In this document: positions 27,461 through 37,956 of the stretch, piece by piece | Position numbering within the stretch: the stretch's first letter is position 1 | Layout: each line of letters opens with the position of its first letter | Notes under the pieces: generated by a model | What the model was told of the DNA's origin: nothing | What the model saw: only the letters and a program-made list of their open reading frames with translations | The model's database searches: none | Translations under genes and position numbers: made by a program | NCBI GenBank assembly: GCA_016213675.1 | Contig: JACQZW010000020.1 | Location: 1 to 64,000 of the forward strand | From: Acidobacteriota bacterium | Lineage (GTDB): Bacteria > Acidobacteriota > Thermoanaerobaculia > Thermoanaerobaculales > Thermoanaerobaculaceae | Reading direction: 5' to 3' | DNA: 64,000 nucleotides

Positions 27461-27883
27461 ATGGCAGCAGATCTGTTCTCGCGGGGATGGGCCGAGGCGT
27501 GGCGCGACGAGATCAATGGCAGCGCCGCGTTTCGCGACCTCGGCGCGGACTGGCACGGCTCACTCGCCCTGGTGGTGGCCGGGGACGACGGCCCCGCGCA
27601 CCGCCGCGGCGTCTTCGTCGACCTGCGCGGGGGGCGTTGTGAGAAGGCCCGTCCGGCGACCGCCCGGGACCTCGAGCGGGCCGGCTTCGTCGTGGCGGCC
27701 CTGCCGGAGACGTGGCGCGACCTTTTCGCCGGCCGGGCCGACCTGCTCTTCTCGATCGTACTCGGCCGCTTCCGCCTGGAGCGGGGAAGCCTCGCGGAGC
27801 TGAAGCCGCACGTCGCGGCGGCGCGCGCCCTGCTCGCGGCGGCCGGCCGGGTCGAGACCAGCTATCCTGCGGTGCGGAGCTAG
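27461..27883 (+). CDS. SCP2 sterol-carrier-like domain protein
   Basis: The 140-aa soluble protein begins WAEAWRDEINGSAAFR and includes a later ADLLFSIVLGRFRLERGSL helix, a pattern of SCP2-like lipid-binding domains. Such domains bind fatty acyl or sterol-like ligands. The assignment is by motif resemblance and moderate. It precedes the gamma-glutamyltransferase gene by 45 bp and is probably co-transcribed. The RBS is weak. Confidence 0.6.
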   Translation: MAADLFSRGWAEAWRDEINGSAAFRDLGADWHGSLALVVAGDDGPAHRRGVFVDLRGGRCEKARPATARDLERAGFVVAALPETWRDLFAGRADLLFSIVLGRFRLERGSLAELKPHVAAARALLAAAGRVETSYPAVRS

Positions 27884-27928
27884 CCGGGATCCCGGTAACT
27901 CACGGTCGACCCGAGGAGGAATCGAACC

Positions 27929-29620
27929 ATGCAGATCCGCCCGCGCCTGTCCGCCCTCCTGCTCACCGTGGCCGCGTGCTGCTCCGGTGCCGTGGCGCCG
28001 ACACCGACCAGGGTTCCGGCGGGCGGCGCGGTCGCCTCGGCCGCCCCCGCGGCGACCTCGGTAGGGCTCGGGATCCTGAAGGCGGGCGGCAACGCGACCG
28101 ATGCGGCGGTCGCCACGGCGCTCGCACTCGCCGTCGTCCACCCGGTCGCCGGGAACCTCGGCGGCGGAGGGTTCGCCGTCGTGCGCATGGGCGGGGAGGT
28201 CGCGGCCCTCGACTTCCGGGAGACGGCGCCGGCGGCCGCGCGAGCCGACATGTTCCTCGGCGCCGATGGCCGGCCGGTCGCGGAGAAGTCGCTGGTCGGC
28301 CCGCTCGCCGCCGGGACCCCGGGCTCACCGGTCGGGCTGTTCGAGCTCCATCGGCGCTTCGGCCGCCTGCCGTGGCGACGGGTCGTCACGCCGGCGATCC
28401 ACCTCGCGTTGCGGGGATTCAAGGTGAACGCCCGGCTGCGTGCCGAGCTCGAGTTCGGACGCGAGCTCCTGTCGCGCTTTCCCGAGACCGCCTCGGTCTG
28501 GCTGCCGCACGGCCGGGTGCCGGCGGAGGGAACGCTGATCCGCCTGCCGCGACTCGGCGCGGCGTTGCAGGCCTACGCCGAACGCGGCCCCCAGGCGTTG
28601 ACCGGCGGCTCGGCGGCGGCGGCCATCGAGCGGACGGTCAAGAAGTACGGGGGCGTGCTCACGGCTGCCGACCTGGCGGGCTATCGCGCGGTGTGGCGCG
28701 TCCCGATCCGGTTCCCCTTGGCGGGGTGGGAGGTCGCGTCGATGCCCCTGCCCTCCTCCGGCGGGATCATCCTGGGTCAGACCGCCGGCGTGCTCGAGAG
28801 GCTCGGCTGGGCGTCGCTGCCGGCCGACTCGGTCGAGCGCGACCACCTGCTCGTCGAGGCGTGGCGCCGCGCCTTCGCCGACCGGGTGCTGCTCGGGGAC
28901 CCGGCGACGACGAGGGCCAGCGAGGGCGACCTCCTGGCCGCCCCGTGGTTGGACCGACGCGCCGCCGAGGTCGACCGTTCCCGGGCCACCGCATCGCGCG
29001 ACGTGGCGTCCTGGCAGCCTGCCCCGCGCCACGAGCTGCCCCAGACCACGCACCTCTCGGTGGTGGACGGCGCCGGCAACGTCGTCAGCCTGACGACCAC
29101 CCTGAACGGATCGTTCGGCTGCGGGGTGCTGGTGCCGCGCCTGCAGATCCTCCTGAACAACGAGATGGACGACTTCGCCGCCGCGCCCGGATCGCCGAAC
29201 CTCTACGGGCTGGTCCAGGGCGAGGCCAACGCCGTCGGCCGGGGCAAGCGCATGCTGTCGTCGATGAGTCCGACGGTGGCCTGGCGGGGCGACGACGTCA
29301 TCGCGCTGGGCTCGCCGGGAGGCTCGCGGATCCCGACCGCCACGAGCCAGGTGCTCCTCGCGGTCGTGGTCGACGGCCAGGGGCTCGAGCGCGCCGTCGC
29401 GGCGCCCAGGCTCCATCACCAGTGGCTGCCCGACGAGATCCTCGCCGAACCCGGCGCCCTTGCCGCCGCGGGCCTCGACGAGCTGCGCCGTCGCGGCCAC
29501 GCGATCCGATCGGTCGATCGGCTCGGCGAGGTCCACGCCGTCCGCCGGACCGCCGCTGGTGTCCTCGAGGCGGTCGCCGACTCCCGCGGCCCCGGTAGCG
29601 CGGCAACGACGCAGCCGTGA
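27929..29620 (+). CDS. ggt: Gamma-glutamyltransferase
   Basis: The 563-aa proenzyme has a signal sequence with a lipobox-like VAAC near residue 17. It cleaves itself at the conserved Thr in QTTHLSVVDGAGNVVS (about residue 372), leaving a new N-terminal nucleophile. Other family motifs are GGNATDAAVA, VHPVAGNLGGGGF, MPLPSSGGI and GSPGGSRIPT. It hydrolyses glutathione and gamma-glutamyl peptides in the periplasm. AGGAGG precedes the ATG. Thiol and arsenic genes lie close by, but the functional link is only suggestive. Confidence 0.92.
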   Translation: MQIRPRLSALLLTVAACCSGAVAPTPTRVPAGGAVASAAPAATSVGLGILKAGGNATDAAVATALALAVVHPVAGNLGGGGFAVVRMGGEVAALDFRETAPAAARADMFLGADGRPVAEKSLVGPLAAGTPGSPVGLFELHRRFGRLPWRRVVTPAIHLALRGFKVNARLRAELEFGRELLSRFPETASVWLPHGRVPAEGTLIRLPRLGAALQAYAERGPQALTGGSAAAAIERTVKKYGGVLTAADLAGYRAVWRVPIRFPLAGWEVASMPLPSSGGIILGQTAGVLERLGWASLPADSVERDHLLVEAWRRAFADRVLLGDPATTRASEGDLLAAPWLDRRAAEVDRSRATASRDVASWQPAPRHELPQTTHLSVVDGAGNVVSLTTTLNGSFGCGVLVPRLQILLNNEMDDFAAAPGSPNLYGLVQGEANAVGRGKRMLSSMSPTVAWRGDDVIALGSPGGSRIPTATSQVLLAVVVDGQGLERAVAAPRLHHQWLPDEILAEPGALAAAGLDELRRRGHAIRSVDRLGEVHAVRRTAAGVLEAVADSRGPGSAATTQP

Positions 29621-29720
29621 CGGACGTCTCCCACCGAGGGTGGTGCGGCGGCCCGCCGCCCGGTCTCGCGGGGCGTCGGGCGCCAGGCTCAGCGCCCGAG
29701 GCGGCGAGGCGGGCGCGTCG

Positions 29721-30743
29721 TCACTGCTGGTAGCGCCGACGGATCGTCGGAACCAGGTACTCCCAGAACGCGCGCGTGAGGTCGTACTGCGGTGCGTACC
29801 CCCAGTCGGCGCGCGCGGCCGAGTCGTCGACGTCCGCCGGCCAGGTGTCCACGATCCCCTGGCGCTTCACGTCGGGCCGGAAGGAGACGTCCGCACCCGG
29901 GAACGCCTCGGTCACGAGGGCGCGGAACTCCTCGGCCGAGGGGTTGAACGCGCCGACGTTGTAGACGGTGTGCTGGAGCGCCGACCGCGGCGCCGCGGCG
30001 AGACGGAGCGCCGCCTCGACGCCGTCGGGCATCGCCATGAAGGGGATGCGGGTGTCGGGACGGACGAAGCAGGCGTACGACGTGCCCTGCGCGGCGGCAT
30101 GGAGCATTTCCGGTGCGTAATCGGAGGTCCCGCCCGAGGGCACGGTCACGGCCGAGATGAGACCGGGGAAGCGCAGGGCCCGGAAGTCGACCTTGCCTGA
30201 CAGAGTCTCCGGGGCGAGCTGCTTGTAGCGCTTCGCGTAGTAGCGTCCCATGTGCTCGCAGTACAGCTTGTTGCAGCCGTACATGGTGGTCGGCTTGGTC
30301 CACTCGTTCTCGCCGACCCGGCCGGCCGCGGCCTTCGTCTCGAGGTCGGGCAGCCCGTACGCGGCGATCGAGGAGGGGTAGAGGAACACCACGGGACGGC
30401 CGTGCGACTCGCCCTGCTTCTGGGCGAACTCGAGCAACCGCATCGTCCCCTCGACGTTGACCCGGTGGGCCGTCATCGGGGTGAACTCGCTGCGCGTCGA
30501 GAGCAGCGCCGCGAGGTGGAAGATGAGGTCCACCTCATACTCCGAGACGATCGAGTCGAGGAGATCCTGGTCGAGGATCGAGCCCGAGTAGTGCTGGTGG
30601 ACGAGGCTGCCGAGGTCGGGCTCCAGCAGTTTCAAGTCGAGGGTGATGATCGGGCGGTCGCCGGCGGCGGCCAGGCTGGTGATCAGACCGTGGCCGATCT
30701 CGCCACTGGCGCCGGTGATGAGCACGACGGGCTTGCGGAGCAT
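29721..30743 (-). CDS. SDR-type L-threonine 3-dehydrogenase-like NAD-dependent protein
   Basis: The 340-aa extended short-chain dehydrogenase has an N-terminal NAD motif (LITGASGEIGHGL), IFHLAALLSTRSE, and the catalytic Tyr/Lys in YGCNK. Downstream, YACFVRPDTRIPFMAMPDG resembles the L-threonine-dehydrogenase branch, which contains a similar segment; UDP-sugar epimerases are the main alternative. Location next to a polysaccharide flippase would favour a sugar role, but motif resemblance favours threonine. It is convergent with ggt and divergent from wzx. Confidence 0.7.
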   Translation of the reverse strand: MLRKPVVLITGASGEIGHGLITSLAAAGDRPIITLDLKLLEPDLGSLVHQHYSGSILDQDLLDSIVSEYEVDLIFHLAALLSTRSEFTPMTAHRVNVEGTMRLLEFAQKQGESHGRPVVFLYPSSIAAYGLPDLETKAAAGRVGENEWTKPTTMYGCNKLYCEHMGRYYAKRYKQLAPETLSGKVDFRALRFPGLISAVTVPSGGTSDYAPEMLHAAAQGTSYACFVRPDTRIPFMAMPDGVEAALRLAAAPRSALQHTVYNVGAFNPSAEEFRALVTEAFPGADVSFRPDVKRQGIVDTWPADVDDSAARADWGYAPQYDLTRAFWEYLVPTIRRRYQQ

Positions 30744-30870
30744 CTCGTCCTCCCTGCCGGTGGCGCGCCGGGCTCCTGCCCGGTCGTCCGCGGCGTCGTG
30801 AAAGGTATCACGAAGTCCGCGAGCACGACGCGTGCGCACCCGTCCGGGGCGTGCCACAATTCCCCGGCTG

Positions 30871-32316
30871 ATGACCGATCGGGCAACCGGCTTCGACCGC
30901 CTCGCGACCTCCGCCCTGGCTGTCCTCGGGGGGAGCAGCGTGGCGCTGCTCGCCAGCCTGGCGGTCCGGGTCATCGCCGCACGGGTGCTCGGGCCCAGCG
31001 ACCTCGGGCTGCTGCTGCTCGGGATCGCGGTGGTCACGGCGGCGGGCGGCGCCGCCAGCCTCGGCCTCAACTCGGCAACCGCGCGGCGCGGCACCGAGCT
31101 CATCGCCGTCGGTGGCGAGGCGGGCCGGGGCAGCACCGGGCGCACGGCCCTGGTGGTCGCGTCGTTGGCCGGGCTGGTCGCGGCGTTTGCCGTGGCGGGG
31201 ATCTCGCGGCTAGTGCAGCCGGATCTCGGCCAGGTGCTGCTCGTACTCTCGCCCATCACGCTTGCGCTGCCGGTGGGGGCGGCGGTCGTTGGGCTGTCGC
31301 GCTCGCAGGGCGACGTCGTCGTGCGCGCCGTCCTGCGCGACGGCGCGGGCGGAGCCATGCGGATGGTCGCCGTCCTCCTCGCCGTCGTGCTCGGCGGGTC
31401 GCTGGCCGCGATCGCGGCCGGGTTCGCGGCCGGCTCGGTCGCGGCCGAGCTGCTGGTCGTCGCCTACGCGATCGGGATGGGCTGGCTCGCCGGGGGCGAT
31501 TGGCGGCGCTGGGATCGGACGCTGCTCGCCGGCCTGCCGGCGTTCGCGTTCCTGGAGGCGTTCAACCAAGCGGGCCAGTGGCTGGACACCGTGGTCCTGG
31601 GGGCGCTGGCCCCGGCCGCGGGTGTCGGCTTCTACGGTGTGGCGCGAGGGCTGTCGCGGGCTCTGCAGATGGTCCACCAGGCCGGCGCGCACCGCTTCCT
31701 GCCCGACGCGACGACGGCGCTCCTGGCCCAGGACGGTGCGGAGCTGCGCCGGGTGCTGCGCCGCTCGCGAGCGCTCATGTTCGCGCTGTACTGGCCACTC
31801 GCGGCGCCGTGCCTGCTGGCGCCGCACGAGACGGTCACGCTGTTCTTCGGCGATGCGTTCGTCCCGGCGGGTGACCTGCTGCGAGTCCTCGCGCTGGGCT
31901 TCGCGGCCGAGGCCCTGTTCGGGTACGCCGATCTCGCCCTGGTGGCGGCCGGCCGGGCGGCAGCCGTCGCGAGAGTCTCCATGCTCTCGACCGCCCTCGG
32001 CCTGGCTGTGATGGTGTTCGCCGTGCCGAGGTTCGGGGTGGCGGCCGCTGCCTTCGCCATGGCCCTCGCCTCGCTCGGTCGGGCCACCGCCCTCGCCGTC
32101 AGCCTCTCGCACGGCTCGGCGTTGAAGCCCTGGACCGCGATCGGCACCCCGGCCATGGGCCGATCCCTCCTCCTCACGCTCGGGGTAGCCGCCGCGTTCC
32201 AGCTCGGCCACGCGGCACCGCTGGCGTTTCTCGCGGGAATCGTCGCGGCCGCCGGCGCCGGCTCGGCACTGGTCGCTCGCGAGCTGGTGCAGGAGCATCG
32301 CCGCCGGACGGGTTAG
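30871..32316 (+). CDS. Polysaccharide flippase (Wzx-like, MOP superfamily)
   Basis: The 481-aa protein has 12-14 predicted membrane segments and the N-terminal pattern VIAARVLGPSDLGLLLLG shared by Wzx/RfbX flippases, which move lipid-linked oligosaccharide repeats to the periplasmic face. ATG 30871 was chosen over a GTG 39 bp upstream. The stop codon TAG overlaps the terminal inverted repeat of the adjacent mobile repeat, so the 3' end of the gene appears to have been set by that insertion. Confidence 0.8.
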   Translation: MTDRATGFDRLATSALAVLGGSSVALLASLAVRVIAARVLGPSDLGLLLLGIAVVTAAGGAASLGLNSATARRGTELIAVGGEAGRGSTGRTALVVASLAGLVAAFAVAGISRLVQPDLGQVLLVLSPITLALPVGAAVVGLSRSQGDVVVRAVLRDGAGGAMRMVAVLLAVVLGGSLAAIAAGFAAGSVAAELLVVAYAIGMGWLAGGDWRRWDRTLLAGLPAFAFLEAFNQAGQWLDTVVLGALAPAAGVGFYGVARGLSRALQMVHQAGAHRFLPDATTALLAQDGAELRRVLRRSRALMFALYWPLAAPCLLAPHETVTLFFGDAFVPAGDLLRVLALGFAAEALFGYADLALVAAGRAAAVARVSMLSTALGLAVMVFAVPRFGVAAAAFAMALASLGRATALAVSLSHGSALKPWTAIGTPAMGRSLLLTLGVAAAFQLGHAAPLAFLAGIVAAAGAGSALVARELVQEHRRRTG

Positions 32317-32615
32317 CCCGGACTATTCATGAGGCATCTACTGCGGCCGCGGATATGGCCGCCCTGGCGGGCGTTGCGGGAGCCTCGCGAGCCCTTGGGC
32401 ACTCGCGATGCGCAGCCGCCAACCACCCCCCCGCTCGCGCAGCCCCGGGCCCTGCATCCCGCTTCGCGCCACCCACCCACCAACCCGCGCGGTCTCGGGG
32501 TTCGACCCCTCGACGTACGGTGCGCAGTACGCCTTCGGGCTCCCACCCCTACGTGCGCCCGCCAAGACAGCCATCTCCGCGCCCTCGCGACGATGCCCCA
32601 CGAATAATCCGGGCT
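32315..32615. repeat. MITE-like repeat, copy A (301 bp)
   Basis: The ends AGCCCGGACTATTCATGAGG (left) and AGCCCGGATTATTCGTGGGG (right, read inward) form imperfect terminal inverted repeats that stay similar for about 60 bp. A second, inverted copy lies at 36896-37078. Copy A carries an extra ~120-bp GC-rich internal stretch absent from copy B. No transposase ORF is inside, so it is non-autonomous. It fills almost all of the space between wzx and the first glycosyltransferase. Confidence 0.85.
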
Positions 32616-32636
32616 AGCCGGACCCGGTCAGGGACG

Positions 32637-33818
32637 TCACCGGCCGGCCGCAGCCATCGCCTGGCGATAGATGGCGTGGGCGGTGGCGGCGACGGTACCC
32701 GGGTCGTGGTCGCCGAGCCGCAGGCGACCGCGGGCGACCAGTCGGGAACGGAGCGCACCGTCGGCCGCGACTGCAGCCACGGCCGCGGCGAACGCCTGTG
32801 GCGTCTCGGCGAGGGCGGCCCCGTCCCCGTCGCCGGCCACGAGCCCCTCGCCGCCGATGGGGGTCGTCACGACCGGGATTCCGGCCGCCCACGCCTCGAG
32901 GATGCGCAGGCGTACCCCCGAGCCGGCCCGCAGCGGGACGAGCACGATGCCCCGGGGGTCGAGGAGCGCATCGGCGCTCGGCACGACGCCGTGGCGGACC
33001 ACGGCCGGCCGATCCCGCGGGAGCAGGGTGTCGGAACCCGGTCCGGCGAGGTGGAGCACGGCAGTCGGCAACTGGCGGCGGAGCCCCGGCCAGACGCTGC
33101 GCAGGAACCACGTCACGCCGTCGCGGTTCGGAGCCCAGTCGAACGACCCGAGGGCGATGAGGGGCGGATCCCCGGCGAGTCGCGCGCCGGCGGCCGGTGC
33201 AGTCGCCGCGAACGGCACCGGAAGCGTCGTGACGGATGCCCCGGGGGCCAGCTCGCGGAGACGCGCGGCATCGACGGCGGAGATCGCGGCCACGACGTGC
33301 GCGGCCCGACAGGCACGACCTTCGAGATCGGCCAGGCGCGCCGCCTCCCGGCGGAGCAGCCACGAGAACGGCGCCCGCCGCAGCCGGGCCAGGCGGCGGA
33401 GCAGGAGCGATTCCACGTTCTGCTGGCGCAGGACCACCGGCACGACGGGGGTGAGCGCGGGAAGCAGCCAGGAGAGGTGGAGCTGCTCCAGGTGCAGCAC
33501 GTCCGGCCTGAGGGCGGCGACCTCGTCCGCGACGGCTCGTTCCAGGAGCGGGAGGGAGAAGCGCGCGACCGCCGCCGGAAGACCGAAGGCGAGGTGCGAC
33601 GCGACCGCGGCCCAGGTGCGGGGCGCGACCGGCACGACGCGGACGCGGTACCCCGCCGCCGAATCGTCTCGAGCGGTCGGTCCCGGGGCGACCAGCGTGA
33701 CCTCCATCCCTGCGCCGGAGAGCGCGGTGAGCAGGGTGTGGAGCGCGACGCTCCCGCCGCCGACGGGCGGCCACGGTGACTTGGTGGCGACGGCAAGGAG
33801 GCGCAGCGGCGAGGCCAT
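32637..33818 (-). CDS. Glycosyltransferase family 4-like
   Basis: The 393-aa GT-B protein has an N-terminal donor-free domain opening LRLLAVATKSPWPPVGGGSV and a C-terminal nucleotide-sugar domain with GSGVRLRILEAWAAGIPVVTT, the GT4 E-rich signature region. It likely adds a sugar to a lipid-linked glycan at the cytoplasmic membrane. It ends the minus-strand run of three glycosyltransferases; its start lies 3 bp after the stop of the upstream GT2. Confidence 0.85.
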   Translation of the reverse strand: MASPLRLLAVATKSPWPPVGGGSVALHTLLTALSGAGMEVTLVAPGPTARDDSAAGYRVRVVPVAPRTWAAVASHLAFGLPAAVARFSLPLLERAVADEVAALRPDVLHLEQLHLSWLLPALTPVVPVVLRQQNVESLLLRRLARLRRAPFSWLLRREAARLADLEGRACRAAHVVAAISAVDAARLRELAPGASVTTLPVPFAATAPAAGARLAGDPPLIALGSFDWAPNRDGVTWFLRSVWPGLRRQLPTAVLHLAGPGSDTLLPRDRPAVVRHGVVPSADALLDPRGIVLVPLRAGSGVRLRILEAWAAGIPVVTTPIGGEGLVAGDGDGAALAETPQAFAAAVAAVAADGALRSRLVARGRLRLGDHDPGTVAATAHAIYRQAMAAAGR

Positions 33819-33821
33819 TCC

Positions 33822-34751
33822 TCAGCTCCTCGGCGGGCCGGCCGGGCCCGCGCCGACGAGCTGCCGGCCGAGTCGCCTGGCATAGGTCACGGATTCGCCG
33901 ATCAACCAGGCTTCGTGGCCGGCGGCGACCAGCGGGAGCGTCCACGTCAACCGGCGGAGCGCGCCGGCGCGCGTCGCGTGACCGATGGTGAGCGCCAGCA
34001 CTCGCACGAGACGGACCGGGAGCGCAGACACGAGAAGGAAGAAGAGGTCCCGTCCCGCACCGTGGCGAAGGTAGCCGGCCCGCAACGCGGCGAACTCCCT
34101 CCCGCGCCGCTGGCGTTCGCGGAGGAACGCGGGGATCGACTCGAAATGGTGATGGTGAACGACCGCTGCCGGCGCGAACCGGAGCGTTTCACCGACTTCC
34201 CTGGCTCGCCACGACCAGATGACATCGCCCTGCATCTCGTCTGCGGGGAACGCGCCGACCCGGAGGAACGCCGCCCGGCTACACAGCAGGTTCGCGGTGG
34301 GAGCCATGTCGAGGTCCCGTTCCGGTCCCCCCGGGAGGAACGGGGCGAACTTGCAGAAGTGGACGGCGGTGTCGACGTACCGTGCGCCGTGGCAGGCGAG
34401 TGCCCCGGCAATCACGTGGCCGGTGGCGGCGTGGGCGGCAAGGAGGCGATCCAGCCAGTCGGGTTCCGGGTAGACGTCGGGATCGGTGAAGACGAGCAGC
34501 TCGCCGCGCGACACTGCGACGCCGCGGTTGCGGGCCGCATGTGGGAGCAGACGCTGCGCAGCGCGCTCGAACCGGACCTCGGGGAAGCCCCGACTGACGA
34601 TCCGCTCGCAAGCGTCGTCCGGGCTGGAGTCGACCACGATGGTTTCGAAATCGGCGCAGGTCTGCCTGCGCAGCGCGGCCAGGAACCCGGGAAGCGTCTC
34701 CTGCGACCGATACGACGGCGCAATCACCGACACCGCCGGGAGCGGACTCAT
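33822..34751 (-). CDS. Glycosyltransferase family 2
   Basis: The 309-aa GT-A protein has PAVSVIAPSYRSQETLPGFL, IVVDSSPDD, and the metal-binding region VFTDPDVYPEPDWL (DxD-like). Two hydrophobic segments near the C-terminus (DLFFLLVSALPVRLVRVLAL) suggest membrane attachment. Its ATG overlaps the upstream GT2 stop by 4 bp. It probably extends the same glycan as its neighbours. Confidence 0.85.
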   Translation of the reverse strand: MSPLPAVSVIAPSYRSQETLPGFLAALRRQTCADFETIVVDSSPDDACERIVSRGFPEVRFERAAQRLLPHAARNRGVAVSRGELLVFTDPDVYPEPDWLDRLLAAHAATGHVIAGALACHGARYVDTAVHFCKFAPFLPGGPERDLDMAPTANLLCSRAAFLRVGAFPADEMQGDVIWSWRAREVGETLRFAPAAVVHHHHFESIPAFLRERQRRGREFAALRAGYLRHGAGRDLFFLLVSALPVRLVRVLALTIGHATRAGALRRLTWTLPLVAAGHEAWLIGESVTYARRLGRQLVGAGPAGPPRS

Positions 34752-35677
34752 CGTCCGTGCTCTCCGGCGCTCGGGCGCGGCTCGGTGAGCTCGTAGCGGG
34801 TGAAGCGCGCGACCGAGTCGCCGGCACCGAACGCCAGCCCCACCGCCTGGCCGGTCGCTGCGGCCAGCTCGGCGGCGTAGACGAAGCCCAAACTACCGAG
34901 GAAGACCCGCACGGCATCCGGGTGCCGGCGGACGAGGAAGCGGGCGAAGTGGGCCGCGAAGTAGATCGGGATCACCGTGGTCGCCGCGATGTAGAGCAGG
35001 CGGCGCGGCCAGCTCCAACCGAACTCGCTGGCGCGCAGCGGGCCGAAGCAGCGGTGATAGTGGAAGTATCCCCGCGCTGCGCTTCCCAGCGAGGTCTCGT
35101 TGAGGTGGTCGATCGCGACGGCCGGATCGAGGTAGAGCCGATGGCCGTCCGCTCTGAGGCGGCCCATCAGCACGTTGTCGCACGCGAGCAGCGTCTCGAG
35201 GTGGTCACCGTAAGAACGCAGCACGTCGCGCTTGTAGGTCGAGTTGTTCCCTGGGATGAGCGTCGCCTCGCCTGCCGGCAGTGGCGGGCGGAACAGCCCG
35301 TAGGACAGGAGGCAGGTGACGTCGCTTCGACCGGAGCCTGGGTTGGCGTTGCCGACGCTGCCGCCGACCCCCGCCCACGGCCCACGGTGCGCGGCCGTCA
35401 CCGCCGCCGCCCACCCTGGCCGCACCCGGACGTGCTCCTCGAGGAACGCCACGATCGGGGCGCGTGCCGCCTCCACTCCGGCACGTCGCGCCGCCGCCCA
35501 CGGGGTCGACGCCGGCATCACGAGACGCCGCACGGCGTGATGGTCGGTCGGCCACGCCGGAGGCCGCGCGGGTGCGAGGTCCACCAGCACGACCTCGACG
35601 TCGCACGATGTCCTCTGCTCGAGCAGGGCCGCGAGACACGGCGCGACGCGCTCGCGCCGCTCGCCGACGACCACCAC
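34748..35677 (-). CDS. Glycosyltransferase family 2
   Basis: The 309-aa protein read from GTG 35677 has VVVGERRERVAPCLAALLEQ, FLEEHVRVRPGW and LACDNVLMGRLRADG. The first beta strand usually begins a few residues earlier; the sequence just upstream in frame encodes NLPAVSAV, which fits the family, yet no ATG, GTG or TTG occurs before it. Either a CTG start is used or the N-terminus is slightly short. Two C-terminal hydrophobic segments suggest membrane association. The 142-bp gap to the aldolase holds no gene. Confidence 0.75.
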   Translation of the reverse strand: MVVVGERRERVAPCLAALLEQRTSCDVEVVLVDLAPARPPAWPTDHHAVRRLVMPASTPWAAARRAGVEAARAPIVAFLEEHVRVRPGWAAAVTAAHRGPWAGVGGSVGNANPGSGRSDVTCLLSYGLFRPPLPAGEATLIPGNNSTYKRDVLRSYGDHLETLLACDNVLMGRLRADGHRLYLDPAVAIDHLNETSLGSAARGYFHYHRCFGPLRASEFGWSWPRRLLYIAATTVIPIYFAAHFARFLVRRHPDAVRVFLGSLGFVYAAELAAATGQAVGLAFGAGDSVARFTRYELTEPRPSAGEHGR

Positions 35678-35819
35678 CGCGGAGACTGCGGGCAGGTTCG
35701 AGCCGGATTGCCCGCCGGCGGGGCGGCCGATCTCCTCCCTCGGCGGGGTGCCCGCACGACGGCGCGTCCCGGTGTGCGCGGCGGCCCGGCCAGCCAGCCG
35801 GACCCGACCCCGCCTCGTC

Positions 35820-36869
<1,050 letters not shown>

Positions 36870-36895
36870 GGGATCACCTCCAGTCGGCGGATTCT

Positions 36896-37078
36896 AGCCC
36901 GGATTATTCGTGGGGCATCGTTGCGAGGGCGCGGAGATGGCTGTCATGGCGGGCGCACGTAGGGGTGAGAGCCTGAAGGCGTACTGCGCACCGTACGTCG
37001 AGGGGTCGAACCCCGAGTACGCCCGCCAGGGCGGCCATATCCGCGGCCGCAGTAGATGCCTCATGAATAGTCCGGGCT
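36896..37078. repeat. MITE-like repeat, copy B (183 bp), inverted relative to copy A
   Basis: It begins AGCCCGGATTATTCGTGGGG and ends with the complement of AGCCCGGACTATTCATGAGG. Read in reverse complement, its ~60-bp left part and ~120-bp right part align nearly base for base with copy A, with the 120-bp middle of copy A missing. It contains no ORF of note. It lies just upstream of the aldolase start. Confidence 0.85.
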
Positions 37079-37104
37079 GGCTCGAAAGGCCCGGCCGCGG
37101 CGGA

Positions 37105-37839
37105 TCACTCCGGTGTCGGAGCCGGGATCCCGAGGACCGCCAGGGCGGCGGACAGGTCGTCGGGCAGCGGCGCGTGGAGGATCAGCTCGGGCGTCGCGGC
37201 GGTCTCCGGGAGATGCAGCCGCCAGGCGTGCAGGAGCGTGTGGCCTGGGTCGAGGACCGCGCGCCGGCGCGGGTCACGCACGCCGTGGTGGCGGGGGCCG
37301 CCGTAGAGGTCGTCGCCGACGATCGGATGGCCGGCGTGGGCGAGGTGCACGCGGAGCTGGTGCGTGCGTCCGGTCAGCGGCTCGAGGCGGAGCAACGCCA
37401 CGTGTGGTGCGCGGCCGACGACGCCGAACACCGTGACGGCAGAGCGGCCGGCGCCGTCGACACGCATGCGCCGCCGGTCGCCGCGGTCGGGGCCGAGCGG
37501 CCACTCGAAACGGCCGGCCGGCGGTCGCGGGTGTCCCCACACCAGGGCCAGGTAGGTCTTCGCGACCAACCGTGTGGAGAGGGCGGTGACCAGCGCGCGG
37601 TGGGCGTCGCCGTCGCGGGCCAGGAGGACGAGCCCGCTGGTGCCGACGTCGAGGCGGTGGACGAGATGGAGAAGCTCGGCGGTCAGGCAGTGGGCGTCGC
37701 GATCGGCCGGCGAGACCGTGGCGAGCAGGCGGGCGACCGCGGCGCCGGGCTCGGACCGGCGTGTCGCCAGGCTGACGCCCGCCGGCTTGCTCAACACGAC
37801 GATCCGCTCGTCCGCGTACACGACCCCGGCGACGCCCAC
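37105..37839 (-). CDS. RluA-family RNA pseudouridine synthase
   Basis: The 244-aa enzyme isomerises specific uridines in rRNA or tRNA. The catalytic Asp lies in HLVHRLDVGTSGLVLLARD, and the family's C-terminal RTHQLRVHLAHAGHPIVGD is present. No S4 domain is seen, as in RluA/TruC. GTG 37839 is the best in-frame start: an ATG nearby is out of frame and the upstream frame is low-complexity. The gene is divergent from the transporter gene. Confidence 0.88.
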   Translation of the reverse strand: MGVAGVVYADERIVVLSKPAGVSLATRRSEPGAAVARLLATVSPADRDAHCLTAELLHLVHRLDVGTSGLVLLARDGDAHRALVTALSTRLVAKTYLALVWGHPRPPAGRFEWPLGPDRGDRRRMRVDGAGRSAVTVFGVVGRAPHVALLRLEPLTGRTHQLRVHLAHAGHPIVGDDLYGGPRHHGVRDPRRRAVLDPGHTLLHAWRLHLPETAATPELILHAPLPDDLSAALAVLGIPAPTPE

Positions 37840-37956
37840 GCGCCAAGCATGGCACGAACCGTCGCCGGGGGAAGGAGCGATCACCTCTGTCCCGGCCCCT
37901 TCGTCCCGTCGTGCCGGCAGGCATGGAGGACCGGGCCCGGGTGCTAGGGTACGCGC

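Noticed and set aside
32355-33779. 474-codon plus-strand frame across the repeat and the GT4 gene.
   Set aside because: It overlaps a clear GT4 gene in antisense, starts inside the MITE-like repeat and shows no family motif.
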